DNA of 64,000 nucleotides, from assembly GCF_001402915.1 (NCBI RefSeq), contig NZ_CP012945.1, positions 682,001 through 746,000 of the forward strand, in the 5' to 3' direction. This document shows positions 24,440 to 30,886 of the stretch, one piece after another. Under the pieces are notes generated by a model. It was not told the origin of the DNA, did no database searches, and saw nothing but the letters and a program-made list of their open reading frames with translations. Each line of letters starts with the position of its first letter. Positions within the stretch are counted from its first letter, which is position 1. Made by a program: the position numbers and the translations under genes. This DNA comes from Devosia sp. A16. GTDB taxonomy: Bacteria > Pseudomonadota > Alphaproteobacteria > Rhizobiales > Devosiaceae.

Positions 24440-26931
24440 GTGAGCAGCGGGAAGCCTCCGATGACCATTGCGGTGAGCAACGCCGCGAAGCCGCTAAAGT
24501 GCCAGTAGAGGGTGACGTTCCACAGCTCCGCATCGTGCTGCGGCGTCATCTTGGCGCAGAGTGAGCGGGCGAGGCAGTAGCCCTGCATCAGCATGCCGGC
24601 CCCGAGGTGCAGCACCACCCACAGCACCAGCGCCCAGACGATTGCCGGATAGGCGTGCCGGGTCGGGTCGAGCCCGGTGCTGAGCGGCCCGGCGACCAGC
24701 GCGCCGGCCGCCGCGGCCGCGGCCGTGAACCCGAGGACCAGCGCCAGGCGGGCGAGCGGCACGCGTCCGGCGGAGTTGAGCAGCCGCGCGGCGAGCGTGC
24801 AGCCCCAGGCGAGGATGGCTGCGACCGCAGCGATTGCCGGCCACATCCAGCCCGGCCCGTCGATGCCGTCGGGAGGAAACTGCGGGTGGACCGTCCAGAA
24901 GAAGAAGTAGCCGAAGATCAGCGACAGGAATGCCGTGAGGTCGCCGGTCATGGTGATGAACATCGCCCACCAGCCGGTGGAGCGGACCCCCGAGACGTAG
25001 AGCGGCAGGGTCAGCCCGCCGCCCGCGTCCTTGCTCGGCTTTTCCGGGATCACGGCGGTGCCGGTCCACAGCCAGCGCAACAGCGCGACGATGAACACGA
25101 GGCCGCCTGCCGCAGTCGGCAGCCACAGCTTGTAGGTGGAAAAGATGAACACTGCGCCGAGCCCGAACGCGGCGATCATCGGCAGCCAGGTGGGCGTCCC
25201 GACGCGCAGGATCTGCACCGGCCGCGCATCGAGCACCGAAGTCACCAGCGTCTCGCGCTTGCCCTCCCGCGCGTCGGCGAGGAGCCCCCTGCCCTCGTCG
25301 AGGTCGGTGATGAACGCCTCGTCGTCCCAGAGCGGATAGCGGCTGTTGACCGTGGGGATCGAGCGCAACGCGTAGCTCGGCTGCGGCACCGGCATCGCCC
25401 ATTCGAGCGTGCCGGCATTCCAGCTGTTGCGCGGCGCATGGGGCTGCCGGCGCTTCGGCCGCAGGCAATCATAGGCGAACACCAGAAAGCCGGCGGCAAA
25501 GACGAAGGCGCCGATGGTCGACACGAGGTTCAGCCAGTCCCAGCCCATCTCGCGCTGATAGGTGAAGACCCGCCGCGGCATGCCGAGCAGTCCGGTGAGG
25601 TGCATGGGGAGGAAGGCGGTGTTGAAGCCGAGGAACATCAGCCAGAACGACCAGACGCCCAGCCGGTGCGACAGCGTCTTGCCGATCGCGAACGGATAAT
25701 AGTAGCGCACGCCCGCCAGCACCGGGAACAGCATGCCGCCGATCAGCGTGTAGTGCAGGTGCGCCACGATGAAGTAGGTGTCGTGCGCCTGGAAATCGAA
25801 CGGCGCCACCGCCACCATCACCCCGGTGAGGCCGCCCACGATGAAGGTGGCGAGCGCCCCCACGCAATAGAGCATCGGCACCGAGCGGATGACCCGGCCG
25901 AGCATCACCGTGGCGATGAAGGCAAACAGCTGGATGCCGGTGGGGATCGCCACCGACTCCGAGGCCGCCGAAAAGAACCCCAGCGAGATCGAGGGCAACC
26001 CGGTGGTGAACATGTGGTGGACCCACAGCCCGAAGCTGAGGAAGCCGGTACCGAGCGCCGCGAGCACGATCCACGAATAGCCGGCGATCGGCCGCTGCGC
26101 GAAGGTCGGCACGATCATGGCGAGCAGCGCAATGGCCGGCAGGAAGATGATGTAGACCTCCGGATGCCCGAAGATCCAGAACAGGTGCTGCCACAGGATC
26201 GGGTCGCCGCCTCGCGTCACGTCGAAGAACGGCCAGTCAAGCAGCCGCTCGAGTTCGAACAGCAGGTCGCCGGCGATCAGCGGCGGGAAGGCGAACAGGA
26301 TCATCGCGCCCACGATCAGCACATACCAGCCATAGAGCGGCGTCAGGTTGATGTGCATGCCAGGGGCCCGGCATTTCAGCACCCCGACGATGAGCTCCAC
26401 CGCAGCGGCGATCGAAGCCACCTCGATGAAGCTCAATCCCAGTAGCCAGATGTCGGCGCCGATCCCCGATTGCTCGGTCGAGAGCGGCGGATACATGAAC
26501 CAGCCCGCATCCGGCGCCTGGCCGAAGAAGATCGAGGAGGAGACGAATACCCCGCCGATCAGGAAGCACCAGAAGCCGAACGCCGAGAGGCGCGGGAACG
26601 GCAGGTCGCGGGCGCCCAGCATGGCCGGCAGGATCAGGATCGCTACCGCCTCGAAGATCGGCACGGCGAAGAGGAACATCATCACCGTGCCATGCAGGGT
26701 GAACATCTGGTTGTAAGTCTCTGCCGAGACAAGAGTATTCTCGGGAACCGCCAGCTGCAGCCGGATGATCAGCGCCAGCGCCCCGGCGAACAGCATGAAG
26801 GCGAAGGCCGTCCCGATGTACCAGAGCCCGACTGTCGAGTTGTTGACGTCGGAGAAATAGCGCCAGCCCTTCGGGCGGGCCCAGGTGCGCTCCAGCTGCG
26901 CGAGCTCTGCGGCCTTGTCCTCGGGCGTCAT
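24436..26931 (-). CDS. Cytochrome c oxidase subunit I-III fusion
   Basis: 831 residues. Residues 1-520 are heme-copper oxidase subunit I: heme a ligand His80, CuB ligands His256, His305 and His306 with the Tyr260 cross-link in GHPEVY, heme a3 ligand His391 and heme a ligand His393 (VAHLHY). The Glu in HPEVY marks an A-type proton channel. After a linker of about 100 residues, a shortened subunit III begins near GWWAMFITMTGDLTAFLSL and ends at the C-terminus. The enzyme reduces oxygen at the inner membrane and pumps protons. Fused subunits plus CtaG-like and cytochrome c-tailed subunit II indicate a caa3-type oxidase. It overlaps both neighbours by 4 bp. Confidence 0.93.
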   Translation of the reverse strand: MTPEDKAAELAQLERTWARPKGWRYFSDVNNSTVGLWYIGTAFAFMLFAGALALIIRLQLAVPENTLVSAETYNQMFTLHGTVMMFLFAVPIFEAVAILILPAMLGARDLPFPRLSAFGFWCFLIGGVFVSSSIFFGQAPDAGWFMYPPLSTEQSGIGADIWLLGLSFIEVASIAAAVELIVGVLKCRAPGMHINLTPLYGWYVLIVGAMILFAFPPLIAGDLLFELERLLDWPFFDVTRGGDPILWQHLFWIFGHPEVYIIFLPAIALLAMIVPTFAQRPIAGYSWIVLAALGTGFLSFGLWVHHMFTTGLPSISLGFFSAASESVAIPTGIQLFAFIATVMLGRVIRSVPMLYCVGALATFIVGGLTGVMVAVAPFDFQAHDTYFIVAHLHYTLIGGMLFPVLAGVRYYYPFAIGKTLSHRLGVWSFWLMFLGFNTAFLPMHLTGLLGMPRRVFTYQREMGWDWLNLVSTIGAFVFAAGFLVFAYDCLRPKRRQPHAPRNSWNAGTLEWAMPVPQPSYALRSIPTVNSRYPLWDDEAFITDLDEGRGLLADAREGKRETLVTSVLDARPVQILRVGTPTWLPMIAAFGLGAVFIFSTYKLWLPTAAGGLVFIVALLRWLWTGTAVIPEKPSKDAGGGLTLPLYVSGVRSTGWWAMFITMTGDLTAFLSLIFGYFFFWTVHPQFPPDGIDGPGWMWPAIAAVAAILAWGCTLAARLLNSAGRVPLARLALVLGFTAAAAAAGALVAGPLSTGLDPTRHAYPAIVWALVLWVVLHLGAGMLMQGYCLARSLCAKMTPQHDAELWNVTLYWHFSGFAALLTAMVIGGFPLLT

Positions 26932-27905
26932 TTGAGCTCCAGCAGGTAATCGGCGATTTCGGCGAGATCGGCATCGGGCAGGAAGGCATAGCCCGGCATG
27001 CCGACGCCCGGCTTGCTGTGCGCGGGGTCACGGAGCCAGGCGAGGAGGTTGTCGCGGCTGTTCGCCAGCCGGTCCGCGCCGATGCTGCGGCGGCTGCCGA
27101 AATGGGTGAGGTCGGGCCCGACTGAGCCCGCCTCGGTAACGCCGCGCACCGTGTGGCAGGCTCCGCACCCGGCCGCGACGAACGCCGCGTTGCCGGCGCG
27201 GGCGGGCTGCCGCTGCGCCGAGAGCCAGGCGGCGAAGGCTTCGGCCTCCTCGACCACCACCGCAAAGGCCATGAAGCTGTGCGACGGCCCGCAGAACTCG
27301 GCGCAGACCCCGCGATAGGTCCCTGTCTTGGTGGGGGTCAGCCGCAGCACGTTGCGCCGCCCCGGGATGGCATCCATCTTGCCGCCCAGCGCCGGGATCC
27401 AGAACGAGTGGATCACGTCGGTGCTGCTCAGGACGAACTCGACGGTGGCGTCCTTGGGCAGGTGCAGCTGATTGGCGGTTTCGAGGCTTGTGCCGTCCGG
27501 CAGCTGGTAGCTCAGCCGCCACCAATATTGCTCGGCCTTGACCTCGACCCTCAGGTCGGGCGGCTCATCGGAACGCCAGTTCGGCAGCAGCGACAGGCCA
27601 TAGACCAGGAGGATGGCAAGCCCGACCGTCGGAAACGCCACCCCACCCACGAGGACGAAATAGTCGGCGAACCGCTCGCTGCTGGGCCGGCGTCGTCCCA
27701 GCACCGCATAGACCACCACCCCCATGATGATCGCCCACACCACCACGGCGCCGGCGAACATGAACCAGGTCAACCCGCTCAGTGCTTCGGCGTCGCGCCC
27801 CGCAGGGTGAAGCGCGCTCTGCTCGAAACTGCAGGCGCCCAGCGGCAGGCAGGCGCCGGCAAGTGCGACAATGCTCAAGGTTCGCGGGAAGTGATGACGC
27901 GCCAA
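26928..27905 (-). CDS. Cytochrome c oxidase subunit II with C-terminal cytochrome c domain (caa3 type)
   Basis: 325 residues. The N-terminus is a lipoprotein signal (LPLGACS, lipobox Cys25), then two membrane helices. The CuA site is complete: His in DVIHSFWIPALGGKMD and CAEFCGPSHSFM with two Cys, His and Met. A fused cytochrome c domain follows with CGACH and a downstream Met candidate in GVGMPGY. Such subunits take electrons from soluble or fused cytochrome c and pass them to heme a. It is the first gene of the minus-strand oxidase operon and overlaps the subunit I/III gene by ATGA. Confidence 0.93.
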   Translation of the reverse strand: MARHHFPRTLSIVALAGACLPLGACSFEQSALHPAGRDAEALSGLTWFMFAGAVVVWAIIMGVVVYAVLGRRRPSSERFADYFVLVGGVAFPTVGLAILLVYGLSLLPNWRSDEPPDLRVEVKAEQYWWRLSYQLPDGTSLETANQLHLPKDATVEFVLSSTDVIHSFWIPALGGKMDAIPGRRNVLRLTPTKTGTYRGVCAEFCGPSHSFMAFAVVVEEAEAFAAWLSAQRQPARAGNAAFVAAGCGACHTVRGVTEAGSVGPDLTHFGSRRSIGADRLANSRDNLLAWLRDPAHSKPGVGMPGYAFLPDADLAEIADYLLELK

Positions 27906-27988
27906 GCTGCCCCCGAAGGTTACGACAGGGTTGGAACGTCAAACGGCGCGATGAGTTGCTGTTTGCGGACGCCATATCGGGAGATGAG

Positions 27989-28486
27989 ATGACGAGACGC
28001 GCCGCCCCGCCGGGCTACTCCACCCTGCAGATCGCCCTGCACTGGATCATCGCCGCGCTGGTGATCCTGCAGCTGACGGTGAACGAGGACATGCAGGACG
28101 CCTTCAAGGACCGGGCCGATGGCCGGCCGGTCGACGGTGAAGCCGGGGCGCTGCTGCACATCGTCGTCGGGCTCACTATCCTCGGCCTCGCCGTCATACG
28201 GCTCGCCATCCGCCTGTGGCGCGGCGCGCCCGAGGCGCATGCCACCAACCCCCGGCTGGTCAACTTCGCCGGCCAGGCCGCCCATCTGCTGCTCTACGGG
28301 TTCCTGCTCGCCATGCCGCTTACCGGCGCCATCGCCTGGTTCACCGGTTTCGAGCTCAGCGCCGAACTGCACGAGCTGGGCCGGCTGGTGCTGATTCCGC
28401 TCATCGCGCTCCACGCGCTGGGCGCGCTGCTCGAGCATTTCGTGCTGAAGACCGATGCGCTGACCCGGATGCTGAAACCGCGCTAG
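27989..28486 (+). CDS. Cytochrome b561 family protein
   Basis: 165 residues from ATG 27989, divergent from the oxidase operon (83-bp gap). Four membrane helices and heme-ligand His candidates are visible: His18 (ALHWIIAAL), His57 (LLHIVVG), His99 (AHLLLYGF) and His142 with His150 (LHALGALLEH). YSTLQIALHW is the usual N-terminal motif of bacterial YceJ-type b561 proteins. These move electrons between quinone or superoxide and periplasmic partners; the partner here is unknown. An upstream start at 27782 is open but overlaps the divergent gene. Confidence 0.9.
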   Translation: MTRRAAPPGYSTLQIALHWIIAALVILQLTVNEDMQDAFKDRADGRPVDGEAGALLHIVVGLTILGLAVIRLAIRLWRGAPEAHATNPRLVNFAGQAAHLLLYGFLLAMPLTGAIAWFTGFELSAELHELGRLVLIPLIALHALGALLEHFVLKTDALTRMLKPR

Positions 28487-28516
28487 CACCAGGCGGCTGG
28501 CGCGCGATGGGTTCAG

Positions 28517-28541
28517 GTGAACCCTCCCGGCGTTGCGACGT
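28517..28541 (+). promoter_or_regulatory. Possible EcfG-type promoter for the SDR gene
   Basis: TGAAC at 28517-28521 and CGTT at 28538-28541 are separated by 16 bp, one mismatch from the alphaproteobacterial general-stress consensus GGAAC-N16/17-CGTT. The start codon follows 36 bp later. The product class (YghA-like SDR) is often stress-induced. A weak match on its own. Confidence 0.3.
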
Positions 28542-28577
28542 TGCGCTCACATCCTGTCAACCACACGAGGTCGAGCC

Positions 28578-29438
28578 ATGCAGCGCACCTTCCCCAAGCC
28601 CCCCTTCCCGCCGCAGAAGCAACCCTATCCGGGCCTCGCCAGCCGGATGGACCCGGTCCCCGACCATGGCGAGAAAAGCTACGAGGGGCGGGGTCGGCTC
28701 ACGGGCAAGAAGGCGCTGATCACCGGCGGCGACTCCGGCATCGGCCGCGCCGTCGCCATCGCCTTTGCGCGCGAAGGGGCAGACGTCGCCATCTCCTACC
28801 TCAATGAAGAGGAGGACGCGGCCGAGGTGAAGGCGGTGATCGAAGGGGCCGGCCGCAAGTGCCTGCTGCTGCCGGGCGACCTCGCCGACCCCGAGCATTG
28901 CCGCAGCCTCGTGGCGCGGACCGTCGAGGCTTTCGGCGGGCTCGACGTGCTGGTCAACAACGCGGCGCGACAGAGCTATTTCGAGAGCATCGAGGAGATC
29001 CCCGACGAGGAGTGGGAAAAGGTGCTGGCGGTGAACATCTCGGCGATGTTCTACCTCACCAAGGCGGCGGTGCCGCACATGCAGCCCGGCTCCTCGATCA
29101 TCAACACCGCCTCCAAGCAGGCGGACGAACCTAGCCCCGAACTGCTCGCCTATGCGGTGACCAAGGGAGCCATCCAGAACTTCAGCGCCGGACTCTGCCA
29201 GCTGCTGGCTAAGCGCGGCATCCGCGTCAACACCGTGGCGCCGGGCCCGGTGTGGACCCCGCTGGGGCCGGCGACCCTCCCGGAACAGAACGTCGCCGAG
29301 TTCGGCCAGCAGGTGCCCTTCAAGCGCCCGGCCCAGCCGGTCGAGCTGGCGCCGCCCTATGTGATGCTGGCGAGCGACGAGGCGAGCTACATCTCGGGCG
29401 CCACCATCGCGGTGACCGGCGGCAAGCCGGTGATTTAG
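28578..29438 (+). CDS. SDR family oxidoreductase (YghA-like, stress-associated)
   Basis: 286 residues from ATG 28578. The N-terminal 40-residue extension with PKPPFPPQKQPYPGL is typical of the YghA/general-stress branch and absent in most SDRs. The Rossmann motif TGGDSGIG is at 49-56, NNAA follows, and the catalytic Ser179, Tyr192 and Lys196 are present; the C-terminus has YISGATIAVTGG. It would reduce aldehydes or ketones with NAD(P)H in the cytoplasm; the substrate is unknown. It heads a group of small stress-type genes. Confidence 0.92.
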   Translation: MQRTFPKPPFPPQKQPYPGLASRMDPVPDHGEKSYEGRGRLTGKKALITGGDSGIGRAVAIAFAREGADVAISYLNEEEDAAEVKAVIEGAGRKCLLLPGDLADPEHCRSLVARTVEAFGGLDVLVNNAARQSYFESIEEIPDEEWEKVLAVNISAMFYLTKAAVPHMQPGSSIINTASKQADEPSPELLAYAVTKGAIQNFSAGLCQLLAKRGIRVNTVAPGPVWTPLGPATLPEQNVAEFGQQVPFKRPAQPVELAPPYVMLASDEASYISGATIAVTGGKPVI

Positions 29439-29500
29439 GGTCGTCAGCGAAGGGGGACCGCAAACCCCTTTCGCATACCGAGAGTCACCGGCCTCTCCTG

Positions 29501-29655
29501 GATCCTCCCCCGCGTGGCGGGGGAGGGGGACCAGCGAAGCTGGTGGAGGGGGCGGCCCCAACACCGGCGCTTCTCGCCCCTCCCCCGTTTCCCGGTGGAG
29601 GAGCACGAGAGGCCGGGGAGAAGGTGGCCCGAAAGGCCGGATGAGGGGAAAGCCA
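29501..29655. repeat. Intergenic repeat: family A copy 2 joined to a family B fragment
   Basis: The gap 29439-29703 holds no gene. From 29501 it carries a family A element (GATCCTCCCCCGCGTGGCGG start, central GGTGGAGGGGGCGG, right arm GCCCCTCCCCCGTT). From about 29612 a family B-like tail follows (GGGGAGAAGGTGGCC, AAGGCCGGATGAGGGG). The juxtaposition suggests that both families target, or are retained in, the same gaps. Confidence 0.75.
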
Positions 29656-29703
29656 CGGTCGTCGGGGGGAACGGCTACCCGGAAATGCGACCGTCGCCGC
29701 CCG

Positions 29704-29904
29704 TCAGGGAAACGCCGGGTTCATCGGCGAGGGGTTGCGCTCGTCGTTCTCGTCGGCGTCGCGTTCCGCCTCGACGGTGTCCGGCTTGATCGGCTTCAGC
29801 TTGTCGGTTCCCGGCTGGTCGAGCGTCGTGCCGTCGGGGCGGCGGCCCAGATCGTCGATATTGTCGTCCATCTGGCGACGGTCGCGCTTGTTGTCTGCTG
29901 CCAT
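29704..29904 (-). CDS. Small hydrophilic protein, unknown
   Basis: 66 residues from ATG 29904, preceded by GGAGAG seven bases upstream; an upstream start at 29958 lacks such a site. The product is very polar, Asp/Arg/Pro-rich (RRQMDDNIDDLGRR, AERDADENDERN), with no hydrophobic core and probably disordered. Behind it is a good EcfG-type promoter match, which fits small stress-induced proteins of this order. No family recognised. Confidence 0.65.
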   Translation of the reverse strand: MAADNKRDRRQMDDNIDDLGRRPDGTTLDQPGTDKLKPIKPDTVEAERDADENDERNPSPMNPAFP

Positions 29905-29940
29905 CGGAGCTCTCCTCGATCGCATTGCTGATCGAAGCCA

Positions 29941-29965
29941 AACCCCGCAGCCTGCCAACCGTTCC
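29941..29965 (-). promoter_or_regulatory. Probable EcfG-type general-stress promoter
   Basis: On the minus strand GGAAC (29965-29961) is followed after 16 bp by GGTT (29944-29941), one mismatch from the consensus GGAAC-N16/17-CGTT used by the alphaproteobacterial general-stress sigma factor. It lies 37 bp upstream of the start codon at 29904. No ecfG, phyR or nepR gene is in the window. Confidence 0.55.
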
Positions 29966-30105
29966 CCCCGGGCGCGAGGGCAATAGAATATGAGAGTGCA
30001 CCGGGCTCTCGGTGCGCAAGGCCAAATGGATTACCCGTGCCGGTCGGTATCGGCTCGAAGAACGGCCGGAACCACGGGCAGCCTGATGGGTCGCAGGCTC
30101 GGCCC

Positions 30106-30306
30106 TCACGGGTCGAGGTGGTGACCCCGCGCCTCGGCGACGCGCATCTTGGCCGGATTGTACGGCATGGTCTCGAAGTTGCCATTGGGCAACTGGACCG
30201 TCACGTGATGCGGGCCCTCGCCGTTGGGCTCGTGGGATATTCCCGTCGTCTTGGTCAGAACCCAGAGCCACTTGTCTCGCTCTACGGGAAGTTTCGGTTT
30301 GGCCAT
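30106..30306 (-). CDS. Small conserved-looking protein, unknown
   Basis: 66 residues, MAKPKLPVERDKWLWVLTKT start. It contains GPHHVTVQLPNGNFETMPYN, which could form a small beta-rich fold, and a basic C-terminal helix (PAKMRVAEARGHH). No signal peptide or membrane helix. It is one of three consecutive small minus-strand genes beside the stress-type SDR. No family recognised; coding is supported by plausible composition and its start. Confidence 0.6.
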   Translation of the reverse strand: MAKPKLPVERDKWLWVLTKTTGISHEPNGEGPHHVTVQLPNGNFETMPYNPAKMRVAEARGHHLDP

Positions 30307-30411
30307 CGATCGAACTCCATCACTTGGGCTGCCGTCAGTGGTTTGAGACGGGAAACGTCTGGGGCGACGCTGGCCCCGCCCTCGTCTGTCGCGATGTGGC
30401 GGGACATGTGC

Positions 30412-30675
30412 TTATCGTGATGAGGCAGCGACCGCGTCCGCGACCGATCCGTCGTGATAGAGCAGCACGCGTTCCTCATCGCCTTCCGGGGTAAGGTACG
30501 AGACCTCGGCGCAGATGTTTTCGGGCTCACCCAACAGATAGAGCCTCGTCTGCATGACCCGCTCGGCGGCGGCGATGGGATGGGCGGCGATGGCGCGTAC
30601 CGGTCTGCCGAACGCCCCTCCCCCATTGGCACCGATGTATCGCGCCACCTGGAAGGTGAACTGGATTTCACCCAT
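30412..30675 (-). CDS. Small protein, unknown
   Basis: 87 residues from ATG 30675; a longer reading from 30756 is open but its leader looks non-coding. It contains FTFQVARYIGANGGGAFGRP, then RLYLLGEPENICAEVSYLTPEGDEERVLLYHDGSVADAV, suggesting a compact beta-strand protein. No signal peptide. It is separated from the next small gene by about 105 bp. No family recognised. Confidence 0.55.
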   Translation of the reverse strand: MGEIQFTFQVARYIGANGGGAFGRPVRAIAAHPIAAAERVMQTRLYLLGEPENICAEVSYLTPEGDEERVLLYHDGSVADAVAASSR

Positions 30676-30886
30676 CTGCGCTTCCTCGCCCCTGCCGGCG
30701 TCAGGTCGTTTCACGGGCCCTTGCCAATGCGCCCGCGCCACAGACGCATCCGGCACATTTCGCGAAAGCTAGGGGCAGGACGTCATCGCCGCGTGATGCC
30801 GACCGCTGCACACCGTGATTTGTTCGTGATTTCCGGTTGCACCTGCTAGGGTTCACCTCTCGATAGAGCAGTGAGCGCACCGGCCT

